The notes: generated by a model from the sequence alone, not told the origin. DNA of 58,575 bases from Clostridiales bacterium (GCA_017620475.1 JAFZQI010000010.1:1-58575); one strand, 5' to 3'; counted from the stretch's first letter, positions 27,430 through 36,384 are shown. Translations and numbers: made by a program.

Positions 27430-28422
27430 TTACACCCCCCTTCCCTTAAGACGTTTCATTTCTTGCTTCTTCAACTTGGCCAGCTTAGCAGCGTCCTTAT
27501 CTCTCATGATGTAGAAGAGGGCAGCAGAGCAACCGATAATGATGATGCAGAGTACGATACTTGCAGCAGCGGAACGATTGTACTTGTAAGGCTGTCTGAA
27601 GGATTCGTTGTAAATAAAGATAGCCACGGTCTGTGTCGCATTATCCGGACCACCCTGTGCAAGAAGCATCGGGATATCGAACATACTCAAACCACCAATC
27701 AAGCTGGTAACGAGTGTGAACAACATGATCGGACGGACACTCGGGATCGTGATTTTCCAGAATTTCTGGGTTCTGCTGGCGCCATCGATTTCAGCCGCCT
27801 CGAAGATCTCAGGATTGATACCGATAACGGCAGCAATCAAAGTGATCATCGTAGAGCCGTACCATTGCCAGCACTGAACAAATTCAACAATTGCGCGAGT
27901 CGGAGTCTTCTTATTCAAGAAGAAGAACGGCTCTTTCACAAGATGCAACGTCTTAAGAATATCATTGACCGGGCCGATCGGGTAACTGAACAAAGCACGG
28001 AACAAGATAGCGATCGTAGCAGCTGTGATAATGTTCGGGAGATAGAATACTACCTTATAGAAACCCTGGCCTTTAACCTTAACGCGGTTATCAGTAAACC
28101 ACGCAGACAACAGAAGCGCCAGAGAAAGCTGCGGAATAAAGTTGATCACCCAGATTCTTGCTGTAGTAATCAAAGCCAATAAGAAGTAACTCATCTGGCC
28201 GGAACGTCTCTTCTTAAAGAGATACTTAAAGTTCTCGAGAGGATCCTTGAGGAATTTAAGCTTCGGCGGTATAGCACCTTCATGGTTGGTAAAACCAATG
28301 AGCAGCGTATAGCAGACTGGATACAATGTAAAGACTGTGAATGCAAGAATAAACGGGATGGCAAACAGGTATCCGAATTTTGAATAATTAACGAGCTTCT
28401 TTCGTTTCAAAAATAACACCAC
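27430..28422 (-). CDS. CUT1 sugar ABC transporter permease, MalF-like
   Basis: A 330-residue permease with about six spans. The coupling loop EIFEAAEIDGASRTQKFWKITIPSVRP is present, as is the N-terminal SKFGYLFAIPFILAFTVFTLYPV of the MalF/LplB type. It lies between the binding protein and the second permease. A hairpin at 28446-28478 separates it from the binding-protein gene, which may allow higher expression of the latter. Confidence 0.92.
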   Translation of the reverse strand: MVLFLKRKKLVNYSKFGYLFAIPFILAFTVFTLYPVCYTLLIGFTNHEGAIPPKLKFLKDPLENFKYLFKKRRSGQMSYFLLALITTARIWVINFIPQLSLALLLSAWFTDNRVKVKGQGFYKVVFYLPNIITAATIAILFRALFSYPIGPVNDILKTLHLVKEPFFFLNKKTPTRAIVEFVQCWQWYGSTMITLIAAVIGINPEIFEAAEIDGASRTQKFWKITIPSVRPIMLFTLVTSLIGGLSMFDIPMLLAQGGPDNATQTVAIFIYNESFRQPYKYNRSAAASIVLCIIIIGCSAALFYIMRDKDAAKLAKLKKQEMKRLKGRGV

Positions 28423-28445
28423 CGTTCACTCATTTAATAAAGAAA

Positions 28446-28478
28446 AGGGGCGGGCGAAATTCCTTTCGTCCGCCCCCA
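28446..28478 (-). terminator. intercistronic hairpin between binding protein and permeases
   Basis: Read on the minus strand, GGGGGCGG pairs with CCGCCCC, with GAAA/TTTC extending the inner stem, then TTTTC. It lies between two co-directional genes of one transport operon, so partial termination or 3' end protection of the upstream message is likely. Confidence 0.75.
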
Positions 28479-28515
28479 AATCTTTTAGTTTAAGTTAGCA
28501 ACTAGTAAGTAAGAA

Positions 28516-29961
28516 TTACTCTACTGTAATGCCAGCCTTCTCAACAACATCCTTGAACTCGTTGAGAGCAGCATCCTTTTCCTTCTCACCCATAGCGTAC
28601 TGCTTAACCTGCTCCTGCCATGTGCCGTTGAATGTGGAGTCATAAGTACTCTTGCACTTAGAAGAAGCATAGGAAGTAGCGTCTACGAAGATCGGGAACG
28701 GGTTCTGACCGCCGAGGATATCCATGGAACCATCAACGCTGGACATATTCATAACTACGCCAGAGGAAACAGTATCCTTAGTACCATTCTCGTTCAGCTT
28801 ACCGTTAGCCCAAGCCCACTGCAGACCATCTTCTGTAGCATCGAGTGTGATCCACTCAACGATCTTGGAGATAACTTCCTTCTTGTCAGCGTTCTCGATA
28901 GCAGCCTTGTTAACAAGGAGCCAGGAACCGCCCCACCAGAAACCTACCGGCGGAACTGCTACAGCGTAGTCACCATAGCCCTGCTCTGCCTTACCGTCAA
29001 CCTGCCCGCCGATGGTGTAGTTGATGAGCCAAGCCGGACCAAACCAAGCAAATACCTTACGGTCAGAAGCGTCACGCATATCAGCGAACCAAGCTTCCTG
29101 CCAAGCATCTGTCTTGTTGCAGTAGTCGTTGTCGATGAGTGTCTTAGCGAGGTCAAGATAAGCCTCTCTCTGCGGATCGATGTAGAGCTTACCGTCTACA
29201 ACCCACGGCTTTTCAGCAGCCTTCTCACAAACGTTCCAAACGTCACCAAGACCGGAAACGATTGCATAGCCCTTGTCCTTCATCTTCTGTGCAGCCTCGA
29301 GGAACTTATCCCAGCTCTGAGAACCAGCACCGAGTTCCTTACCAACAGCATCCGGATCATCTGTTCCGAAAACGTCCTTAGCGATAGAACGTCTGTAGAT
29401 CAGAGCACCACCTGTGCACTGATAGCAGAGAGCTACCAGCTTGCCGTCTGTGTTTGTACCGAGGTCAACAGTGTAACCAGCGATATCAGCAGCCTTGATC
29501 TTGCCATCAACATCGTCGATGAAATCAGAGTAAGGAGCTGCGAAGGAAGCGAAATCACCCTGTGTATAAGGCAGAATGTAGTCAGCCTCAGCAACGTAGA
29601 GGTCCGGAGCGATGTCGCCGCCAGCGGTAAGAGCCGCGTTCAGCTTTGTCTCATAGGCCTGGTTGTCGTTGTTAGAAACCATAGCTTCTACCTTGTACTT
29701 GGCGCCGTAATCCGGATTTCTCTTGAAGAACTCCTCGATCATGCCAGGAACTTCGTTAGACATTGCATATACGTTGATAACAATGCTACCGGTACCAACT
29801 TCTACCTGAGAAGTGGTGTTTTCTGTTGTGCCTTCGGTTGTGGTTTCACCGCCGTTACCACCGGCTGTTGTACCTGATGTTGTTGTGCTGTCGGATGAGC
29901 AGCCCGCGAACATTGCAGCGCACATTGTGAAGCAAAGAACACTTGCAATAATTTTTTTCAT
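28516..29961 (-). CDS. sugar ABC transporter substrate-binding lipoprotein
   Basis: A 481-residue exported lipoprotein with signal peptide and lipobox AMFAGCSS, then a Thr/Gly/Glu-rich linker and a family 1 solute-binding fold (APDLYVAEADY, GGALIYRRSIAKDVFG, WWGGSWLLVNKAAIENADK, NMSSVDGSMDIL). ATG at 29961 has AGGAGG upstream. It leads the operon with two permeases, facing the yesL-like gene in the opposite direction. Confidence 0.92.
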   Translation of the reverse strand: MKKIIASVLCFTMCAAMFAGCSSDSTTTSGTTAGGNGGETTTEGTTENTTSQVEVGTGSIVINVYAMSNEVPGMIEEFFKRNPDYGAKYKVEAMVSNNDNQAYETKLNAALTAGGDIAPDLYVAEADYILPYTQGDFASFAAPYSDFIDDVDGKIKAADIAGYTVDLGTNTDGKLVALCYQCTGGALIYRRSIAKDVFGTDDPDAVGKELGAGSQSWDKFLEAAQKMKDKGYAIVSGLGDVWNVCEKAAEKPWVVDGKLYIDPQREAYLDLAKTLIDNDYCNKTDAWQEAWFADMRDASDRKVFAWFGPAWLINYTIGGQVDGKAEQGYGDYAVAVPPVGFWWGGSWLLVNKAAIENADKKEVISKIVEWITLDATEDGLQWAWANGKLNENGTKDTVSSGVVMNMSSVDGSMDILGGQNPFPIFVDATSYASSKCKSTYDSTFNGTWQEQVKQYAMGEKEKDAALNEFKDVVEKAGITVE

Positions 29962-30065
29962 ATCGTCCTCCTGATATTTGTAGATTTTTGACGAACAAGT
30001 CGCCCGTTTCTTGTAACTACATGTACATAATACCCATTGCTTTGACATCTTTCTTTACAATTCTT

Positions 30066-30082
30066 GCGATAAAACGTTTACA
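30066..30082. promoter_or_regulatory. candidate CcpA/LacI-type site upstream of sugar transporter
   Basis: On the minus strand TGTAAACGTTTTAT resembles the catabolite-responsive element consensus (12 of 14 positions). A second partial site, CGAAACGTTACG, lies about 35 bases further on. It is upstream of the binding-protein gene and the divergent yesL-like gene. Tentative. Confidence 0.35.
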
Positions 30083-30148
30083 ACACCTCCATTTATTGCT
30101 TTTTCGAGAGCGAAACGTTACGCGCTGTATTTTTATTTCCCATGTTGG

Positions 30149-30154
30149 TATAAT
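30149..30154 (+). promoter_or_regulatory. extended -10 promoter for yesL-like gene
   Basis: TGG followed by TATAAT (TGN-TATAAT form) 52 bases before the yesL-like ATG. The -35 is weak (TGTATT at 17 bases). Confidence 0.55.
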
Positions 30155-30206
30155 CTTTCCATGCATGGTTTGAAACCACGAAATTCCCCTTTTGAGGTAT
30201 GTTTTT

Positions 30207-30977
30207 ATGAACGGAACTTTCAATTCAAATAACCCCGCAATGCGTGTTCTTTCTAATATTTTCAACATTTTCTGGGTGAACATCCTCTTCCTTTTTACTT
30301 GCCTTCCGATCATTACGATCGGGCCTTCTCTTTGCGCATTATATAAAGTATGCATTAAAATCGTCAGCGGCGAGGATCCGGAAGTCTACACTACATACTT
30401 CCGCGAATTCAAGGACAGTTTCAAAAAAGGCACTCTCCTCTGGCTGATCGTTCTCGTACTGGGAACCCTGTTCGGAGTCGAACTTTACATCATCTATTTC
30501 CGCGAAGACCTTTTCAATCCGGACTATTCTTTCCTTCAGTACCCCGTATGGATCATGGTATTCCTGGTCGTTCAGGTCTTCCTTTACGGATTTGCACTTC
30601 TTGCTACGTTTGAAAACACACTGAAGAAGACGATCATTAATTCGATCCTTCTCAGCATCAAGAATTTCAGCATCACCTTGTTCCTGATCGCCGTATGGCT
30701 CTTCACGCCGCTGTTTTATAATACCGTTCCCGATTTCCTGTATGGACTTCTGGGATTCGAGCTTTTCTTTAATGCCGCGCTCCGCGTTCTGATCTGTTCC
30801 TTCTTCCTGCATAAAGCCTTCGGACTAAAGAAGATCAAAGTCCTCAAAGACGGCTCTGTTCTTGAAGAAACTTATGATGATGAAGACGAAACCGATTCCG
30901 ACGGCAGCGAAGCCACTGATGATGATAAATCTGAAGAAGTTTCTGAAGAAGTTTCTGAAGATGATGAAATCGGATGA
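30207..30977 (+). CDS. YesL/DUF624-family membrane protein with acidic tail
   Basis: A 256-residue membrane protein with five or six predicted spans. The N-terminus NIFNIFWVNILFLFTCLPIITIG is typical of YesL (DUF624). Such proteins accompany sugar importers; the role is unclear. The last 35 residues are strongly acidic (Asp/Glu/Ser), which is unusual. ATG at 30207 has GAGGT upstream; an in-frame TTG 15 bases earlier is less likely. It runs divergently from the sugar importer and ends 3 bases from the next gene on the opposite strand. Confidence 0.85.
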   Translation: MNGTFNSNNPAMRVLSNIFNIFWVNILFLFTCLPIITIGPSLCALYKVCIKIVSGEDPEVYTTYFREFKDSFKKGTLLWLIVLVLGTLFGVELYIIYFREDLFNPDYSFLQYPVWIMVFLVVQVFLYGFALLATFENTLKKTIINSILLSIKNFSITLFLIAVWLFTPLFYNTVPDFLYGLLGFELFFNAALRVLICSFFLHKAFGLKKIKVLKDGSVLEETYDDEDETDSDGSEATDDDKSEEVSEEVSEDDEIG

Positions 30978-30979
30978 AT

Positions 30980-31642
30980 TTACGAGAAGAAGAGATACTC
31001 GATCAGGAGTCTCTCTTCTTCTGTTTTATCGGACAGCTTCGAGAGCATCAGATAGTGCTTCTCCTCTGAGCCTTCATATGCCGGCTCGAAGAACGGCATG
31101 CCCGTGATGTTGATCGCAGCAGGATACTTCTCCCCGTCTTCCGGGCTCAGGTAGAAGATCATCTCTTTCTCTTCAAGCGTCTTGAGCTGTTCGGAAGTCA
31201 ATACTTCACGGAGATCGCGGACACCGTTCGGTCCGTATTCCTTGATCGATCTGGAATTGGTAATGACGATATCCACCACGCCTCCGGAGATCAAGGCATC
31301 GAGTTTCATTACACTGGCCGTCATATCCTGAGTCATGTTGATGGAGTCTTCGTTTCCCGGTGCGTGAAAAGTACTGTCCACGATAAGCTTCTCCCCGATG
31401 GATTGGGAATACTCCTCGAAAAGAACATCCGCCGATTCATATCTTGCGTTGACCAGCACGATGTTCAGATACGCTTTCTTTGTGGCAGATAAATAAGAGT
31501 GAAGCATGGACACGATCACACCGATAACGATAACGGGAATGATCACCCACCATTTATAGTATGTCCAGAAATGCACGATCGCCCCTTTGATCCCGACTTC
31601 TTTGATATTCAGTTTCTTCTTCTCCAGACTCGGATCCGGCAT
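30980..31642 (-). CDS. single-span anchored protein of unknown function
   Basis: A 220-residue protein I do not recognise. One membrane span (about residues 31-50, WWVIIPVIVIGVIVSML) follows a short basic cytoplasmic segment. The outer part (about 60-220) is mixed alpha/beta, and DALISGGVVDIVITNS and YLSPEDGEKYPAAINITGMPFF suggest a periplasmic-binding-like fold. The stop is 3 bases from the end of the yesL-like gene (convergent). The context with YesL and the sugar importer hints at an accessory transport role, but this is inference. Confidence 0.6.
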   Translation of the reverse strand: MPDPSLEKKKLNIKEVGIKGAIVHFWTYYKWWVIIPVIVIGVIVSMLHSYLSATKKAYLNIVLVNARYESADVLFEEYSQSIGEKLIVDSTFHAPGNEDSINMTQDMTASVMKLDALISGGVVDIVITNSRSIKEYGPNGVRDLREVLTSEQLKTLEEKEMIFYLSPEDGEKYPAAINITGMPFFEPAYEGSEEKHYLMLSKLSDKTEEERLLIEYLFFS

Positions 31643-31715
31643 ATCTGCATCCCTTTCATTCCATCATTCTCTCCTCGCGGTCAGGTATACCGCAAGTCCA
31701 TGGCTATGATAGCAG

Positions 31716-31742
31716 AAAAGCGCCGACCTGCAAAGTCGGCGC
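31716..31742 (-). terminator. terminator of fab operon
   Basis: GCGCCGAC pairs with GTCGGCGC around CTGCAAA; on the minus strand TTTTC follows. It lies about 220 bases after the fabZ stop. The intervening region 31760-31960 is unusually AT-rich, without a gene that I can support. Confidence 0.7.
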
Positions 31743-31759
31743 CCGTTCTTTTTCCCATC

Positions 31760-31961
31760 TTTGGAATATATCAGTCAAACATGAACTAAATCTTTCTTCG
31801 AAACCGATTTCAGAACGCTATAACATTAATGATATATATTATAATATATTATTCCTATTAAGAGTAAAAACCGGCAGATAAACAAGTTTACAACTCACTG
31901 AATTGAAACAAAAATGTTTTATAAGTTGCTTGACAAAAACCAAAACCGTTTAAGTGTTTGA
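31760..31961. other. AT-rich gap without recognised gene
   Basis: About 200 bases rich in A and T (for example the ATATATTATAATATATTA stretch around 31832-31850), unlike the near 50% GC around it. No ORF, tRNA or convincing hairpin was seen. It lies between the fabZ stop and the fab terminator, so it would be the 3' untranslated region of the fab message. Confidence 0.55.
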
Positions 31962-32408
31962 TTAAACAGTCTTTTCCGGCAGGATCGCAAACTTGATAAT
32001 GCAATCGCAAGCGACCTCGTCACCGACCATTGCTACGCCGTGTCCCATACCGACCGGACCTCGCAGAGCGGTGATCTCCGTCCGAAGTGTCAGCACATCT
32101 CCCGGAACGACCGGGCGCTTGAATTTGCACTTGTCGATACCGGCGAAAACGGCGATCCGGCCTTTGAATTCTTCTTTACAGAGGATGGCCACTGCACCGG
32201 TCTGCGCCAGAGCTTCCACCTGAAGAACACCGGGCATGATGGGCATGTCCGGAAAATGCCCCTGGAAATACGGCTCATCGTATGTGATGCACTTTCTGCC
32301 TACGGCATACTCGCCTTCCTTATAATCCTCGATCGCATCCACCAGAAGGAACGGGGAGCGATGCGGCAGAATATCCATGATCTCTTTCGTTGTCAGTGCT
32401 TTTGCCAT
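31962..32408 (-). CDS. fabZ: 3-hydroxyacyl-ACP dehydratase FabZ
   Basis: Dehydrates 3-hydroxyacyl-ACP in fatty acid elongation. The 148-residue protein has IMDILPHRSPFLLVD, the catalytic His segment FQGHFPDMPIMPGVLQVEALAQ, and a standard FabZ C-terminus. ATG at 32408 has GAGG upstream; a longer GTG start is possible. The codons for MAKAL include the AAAAGCACT word. Last gene of the fab operon. Confidence 0.96.
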   Translation of the reverse strand: MAKALTTKEIMDILPHRSPFLLVDAIEDYKEGEYAVGRKCITYDEPYFQGHFPDMPIMPGVLQVEALAQTGAVAILCKEEFKGRIAVFAGIDKCKFKRPVVPGDVLTLRTEITALRGPVGMGHGVAMVGDEVACDCIIKFAILPEKTV

Positions 32409-32459
32409 ATCATAAAACCTCACATTTTGCTGCGTCGGCGTCACTTGTCCGCCCGGCTC

Positions 32460-33695
32460 TTACTCTTCGAACTTTTTCATAATGATCGACGCATTGTGTC
32501 CGCCGAATCCCAAAGAGTTACTCATCGCATACTTGACTTCCTGCTCGTAGGATCTTCCGAAGCAGTAGTTCAGATCCATTTCTTCTTCTGTCTCCTGCGA
32601 GCCCATGGTCTGGTGAATGAAGCCCTCCTGGCAGGATTTGGCAAGGACGATCGCTTCGATCGCACCCGCAGCCCCCAGAAGATGACCGGTCATCGACTTG
32701 GTGGAGTTGATCTTTACATTATACGCGCTTTCTCCAAGAGCTGTCTTGATCGCTCTTGTCTCGAAAAGGTCGTTGTGATGTGTGGATGTGCCGTGTGCAT
32801 TGATGTAATCCAGCTCGGACGGCTCGATACCGGCATCCTTAATGGCCGCCATCATGGCGTGTGCGGCACCGATTCCGGATTCTTCCGGAGAAGTAATATG
32901 GTAAGCATCGCAGGATGCGCCGTATCCGACCATCTCGGCATAGATCTTCGCACCGCGCGCTTTAGCATGTTCGTATTCCTCGAGCACGATAACACCTGCA
33001 CCCTCACCGAGAACAAAGCCGTCACGGTTCTTATCAAAGGGGATCGAAGCCTTCATCGGATCCTCACTTGTGGACAGCGCCTTGAGTGCACAGAAGCCCG
33101 CAACACCCATCGGGCAGATCGCCGCTTCCGTACCGCCGGCAAGGACCACATCCGCCTCTCCGCACTGAATCGTTCGGAAAGCTTCACCAATGGAGTTAGT
33201 ACCGGACGCGCAAGCCGTTACGACATCGACGTTCTTGCCTTTAAAGCCGGTCACGATGGCGATGTTTCCGGCCGCCATATTACCGATCATGAGCGGGATA
33301 TAGAGCGGGCCGATCTTATTCGGGCCGAACTCCATAAGTCTTTTATGTTCACGCTCGGTCGCCTGCATGGATCCGACGCCGGAGCCTACGATTACGCCGC
33401 AGCGGTAGGCATCTTCCTTCTCGATCTCGATTCCTGCATCTTTGACGGCCATGAGCGCAGAAGCTGCAGCATACTGGGAGAACGGTTCCATTCTCTTTGC
33501 CGTTTTGAAGTCCATATACTCATCCGGTTTGAAATCGCGGACCTCACCGGCAACCTTGGCCTTATACTCGGTCGTATCGAATTTCGTAATGGGGCCGATG
33601 CCGACCTTGCCGGCCTTGATATTCGCCCAGAATTCCTCTACGGTGTTGCCCAGCGGTGTTACCGCGCCCATACCTGTTACTACAACTCTTTTCAT
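32460..33695 (-). CDS. fabF: beta-ketoacyl-ACP synthase II
   Basis: Condenses malonyl-ACP with acyl-ACP. The 411-residue protein starts VVVTGMGAVTPLGN, has the nucleophile in VVTACASGTNSIGEA, and the two catalytic histidines in NAHGTSTHHND and TKSMTGHLLGAAGAIEA. Standard length. It lies between fabG and fabZ in the operon. Confidence 0.97.
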   Translation of the reverse strand: MKRVVVTGMGAVTPLGNTVEEFWANIKAGKVGIGPITKFDTTEYKAKVAGEVRDFKPDEYMDFKTAKRMEPFSQYAAASALMAVKDAGIEIEKEDAYRCGVIVGSGVGSMQATEREHKRLMEFGPNKIGPLYIPLMIGNMAAGNIAIVTGFKGKNVDVVTACASGTNSIGEAFRTIQCGEADVVLAGGTEAAICPMGVAGFCALKALSTSEDPMKASIPFDKNRDGFVLGEGAGVIVLEEYEHAKARGAKIYAEMVGYGASCDAYHITSPEESGIGAAHAMMAAIKDAGIEPSELDYINAHGTSTHHNDLFETRAIKTALGESAYNVKINSTKSMTGHLLGAAGAIEAIVLAKSCQEGFIHQTMGSQETEEEMDLNYCFGRSYEQEVKYAMSNSLGFGGHNASIIMKKFEE

Positions 33696-33752
33696 GTTTT
33701 CTACCTTCCTTATTTGAGGTTATTTCACAACGCGAGTTCTTTTCGCGCCGCT

Positions 33753-33763
33753 CGAAAAGCACT
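33753..33763 (+). repeat. CGAAAAGCACT word just after fabG stop
   Basis: One 11-base copy ends within two bases of the fabG stop. About 7 bases away a reverse partial copy (AGTTCTTTTCG form) lets the two form a hairpin with 11-base arms and one mismatch. Confidence 0.75.
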
Positions 33764-33764
33764 G

Positions 33765-34499
33765 TTACATGCACATTCCGCCGTCGACCGTCAGTACCTG
33801 TCCGGTGATATAGCTCGCTTTATCCGATGCCAGGAAACCGATGGCATTGGCAATGTCCTCCGGTTTCGCCGTACGCTTGAGTGGAATCAGGCTCATCAGC
33901 GACTCTTTGACTTTATCGCTCAGTACATCGGTCATATCGGTCTCCACGAATCCCGGTGCAACTGCGTTTACGGTGATCCCGCGAGAACCGAGTTCCTTGG
34001 CCAGGGACTTGGTAAATCCGATGATACCGGCCTTCGATGCCGCATAGTTTGCCTGACCGGCGTTGCCCTGGATGCCGACAATGGATGCAATGTTAATGAT
34101 CCTTCCGCTGCGCTGCTTCATCATGATCGATGCACAGGCCTTACTGAAGAGGAAGCATCCCTTGAGGTTGGTATCGAGGACTGCATCGAAGTCTTCTTCA
34201 CTCATTCTAAGAAGCAGTCCGTCCTTCGTGATACCGGCATTGTTGACCAGAACATCTACCGAGCCGAATGTCTCGCAAGCATTCTCAATGGCCACATCCA
34301 CTTCTTCCTTGACTTTAACATCACACCTGATCGCGATGGCTTCCACCCCGTTTTCCTTACAGATGGCTACGGTCTCTTCCGCCTTCTCCTGGTTGCCGTG
34401 GTAAATGACGGCCACATTCATGCCCATCTTACTCAGTTCAATCGCTGCGGCTCTGCCGATACCGCGTGAGCCCCCCGTTACGATCGCCGTCTTGCTCAT
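33765..34499 (-). CDS. fabG: 3-oxoacyl-ACP reductase
   Basis: NADPH-dependent reduction of 3-oxoacyl-ACP. The 244-residue short-chain dehydrogenase has the cofactor loop VTGGSRGIGRA at 8-18, NNAGITKDG, and the catalytic YAASKAG. ATG overlaps the fabD stop as ATGA. Typical length. Confidence 0.96.
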   Translation of the reverse strand: MSKTAIVTGGSRGIGRAAAIELSKMGMNVAVIYHGNQEKAEETVAICKENGVEAIAIRCDVKVKEEVDVAIENACETFGSVDVLVNNAGITKDGLLLRMSEEDFDAVLDTNLKGCFLFSKACASIMMKQRSGRIINIASIVGIQGNAGQANYAASKAGIIGFTKSLAKELGSRGITVNAVAPGFVETDMTDVLSDKVKESLMSLIPLKRTAKPEDIANAIGFLASDKASYITGQVLTVDGGMCM

Positions 34500-35431
34500 G
34501 CTTCTTCCTCCGCCTTTTCTTTAATACGCGCGGCGACGGCTTTGACGTCTTCGAGCGTTTCCACATTAAGGATCTCCACATCCGACAATGTCTTCTTCTC
34601 AAATCCGGAGATGGTTTTTCCGGGACCGATCTCGATAAACGTATCTACACCGGCTTTTGCCAGCGCTTCGATATCCTGCTGCATACGAACGGAACCGCTG
34701 ACCTGCTTTTCAAGGAGTTCCGGGATCTCTTTATAGTCCGAAACCAGGCCGCCCGTCAGATTGGCAGCATAAGGGGTCTCCAGTTCATTAAAGTCGACCT
34801 CATCAATAACGGAGCGCAGTTCTTTTCCCGCCTTTTCCATAATCGGCGAATGGAACGGACCGCTGCACTTGAGGGGAATGACTCTTTTCGCACCCTTTTC
34901 TTTGAGGACTTCGCCCGCCTTTTCGACCGCCTCCTTATAGCCGGTGATGACGATCTGGCCGGGGCAGTTGAAGTTGGCGACATATACGCCTTCGATGCCA
35001 TCGATGGCCGCGCGCAGGTCTTCTTCGTTCATGCCGATGACCGCGCTCATTCCGCCGATATCCGGCGCCGCCTCTTCCATGATCTTGCCTCTCTCGGTTA
35101 CAAGCTTGATCGCATCATCGAAAGACATGGCACCTGCCGCAACCAGCGCGGTGTATTCTCCGAGAGACAATCCGCATGTTGCATCCGGCTCGACACCCTC
35201 TGCACGAAGTGTCTCCGTAGCCGCCATGCAGGCAGTCAGCAGGCAAACCTGTGTGTATTTTGTCTGGTTCAGTTCTTCTTTTTCATTGAAGCAAAGATCC
35301 GGGATATTGTATCCGCTGATTTTGCTTGCCTTATCGAAAAGGTCTCTGGCCTCTGCGCACTGTTCATAGAAATCCTGCATCATTCCGTTTTTCTGAGCAC
35401 CCTGACCCGGGTACATAAATGCGATCTTCAT
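34496..35431 (-). CDS. fabD: malonyl-CoA:ACP transacylase
   Basis: Loads malonate on ACP. The 311-residue protein has the N-terminal AFMYPGQGAQ, the catalytic GLSLGEYTAL and the later CSGPFHSPIM histidine segment. Ends in a 4-base overlap with fabG. Confidence 0.96.
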   Translation of the reverse strand: MKIAFMYPGQGAQKNGMMQDFYEQCAEARDLFDKASKISGYNIPDLCFNEKEELNQTKYTQVCLLTACMAATETLRAEGVEPDATCGLSLGEYTALVAAGAMSFDDAIKLVTERGKIMEEAAPDIGGMSAVIGMNEEDLRAAIDGIEGVYVANFNCPGQIVITGYKEAVEKAGEVLKEKGAKRVIPLKCSGPFHSPIMEKAGKELRSVIDEVDFNELETPYAANLTGGLVSDYKEIPELLEKQVSGSVRMQQDIEALAKAGVDTFIEIGPGKTISGFEKKTLSDVEILNVETLEDVKAVAARIKEKAEEEA

Positions 35432-35457
35432 GTTTGTTCCTCTCTTTCTTCTCGCTC

Positions 35458-36384
35458 TTATTCGCGGTTCATCAGTTTTTCTGCCTGATCCATCATGGAA
35501 ACGATCCTTTCCTTGACGGTGGTCTGCTCCTTGAGAAGGCCGGAGATCTGACCGGCCATGAAGGAGCCCATATCCTTGTCGCCATCCAGTACAGCCTTAC
35601 GGAGAGATCCGAGAGACAGCTGTTCGAGTTCATCAAGGGTGGCACCTTCGGCTTCCATTTTGAGGTACAGTTTCGTCAGCTGGTTGCGGATCGTTCTTAC
35701 CGGATGCCCGGTGGAACGCCCCGTCACTTTGGTATCGATATCGGAGGCCTTGAGCACAAGGTCTTTATAGTTCTGGTGGATATTGGTCTCATCACAGGGG
35801 ATGAAGCATGTGCCGCACTGCACGCCCTCGGCACCCAGCATAAAGGCCGCCGCGATTCCTCTGCCATCAGCAATTCCGCCTGCCGCTACGACAGGGATCG
35901 ACAGCGCATCGACGACCTGCGGAACAAGCGTCATGGTGGTCAGTTCTCCGATGTGGCCGCCGGACTCGGTGCCCTCCGCCACAACTGCATCTACACCAAG
36001 TTTTTCCATTCTCTTAGCCAGACCGACCGAAGCAATGACCGGGATGATCTTGATGCCGGCTTCCTGCCACTTCTTAAGGTATCTCTCCGGGGAACCGGCA
36101 CCGGTCGTAATGACCGCAACCTTCTCCTCAGCAAGCACATCCGCGATTTCAGGAGCGTGCGGATTCATAAGCATGACATTTACTCCGAAGGGTTTGTCTG
36201 TCAGTTCACGGCAGGACTTCACCTGATTTCTGACCCATTCCGAATCCGCTCCGCCGGAACCGATGATGCCCAGTCCGCCGGCATTACTGACCGCTGCAGC
36301 CAGGTGATAATCCGCTACCCAGGCCATACCGCCTTGAATGATCGGATATTCTATATTCAGAAGTTCTGTCAATCTCGTTTTCAT
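35458..36384 (-). CDS. fabK: enoyl-ACP reductase II (FMN-dependent)
   Basis: FMN-containing flavoprotein, 308 residues, of the FabK/nitronate monooxygenase-like fold. Seen: YPIIQGGMAWVADYHLAAAVSNAGGLGIIG at the start (glycine-rich phosphate-binding start), GTESGGHIG in the middle, and PVVAAGGIADGRG. It takes the place of FabI, as in many Firmicutes. The gene sits between fabH and fabD, consistent with the S. pneumoniae-like order. Confidence 0.94.
   Translation of the reverse strand: MKTRLTELLNIEYPIIQGGMAWVADYHLAAAVSNAGGLGIIGSGGADSEWVRNQVKSCRELTDKPFGVNVMLMNPHAPEIADVLAEEKVAVITTGAGSPERYLKKWQEAGIKIIPVIASVGLAKRMEKLGVDAVVAEGTESGGHIGELTTMTLVPQVVDALSIPVVAAGGIADGRGIAAAFMLGAEGVQCGTCFIPCDETNIHQNYKDLVLKASDIDTKVTGRSTGHPVRTIRNQLTKLYLKMEAEGATLDELEQLSLGSLRKAVLDGDKDMGSFMAGQISGLLKEQTTVKERIVSMMDQAEKLMNRE

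Noticed and set aside
26989..28182. 397-residue plus-strand open frame opposite the two sugar permeases
   Set aside because: Permease EAA loops and spans support the minus strand; antisense frame starts within the neighbouring gene.
32040..34469. 809-residue open frame on the plus strand opposite fabZ, fabF and fabG
   Set aside because: It mirrors three well-supported fab genes. Codon bias of the genes leaves antisense frames open. No ribosome site or family motifs.
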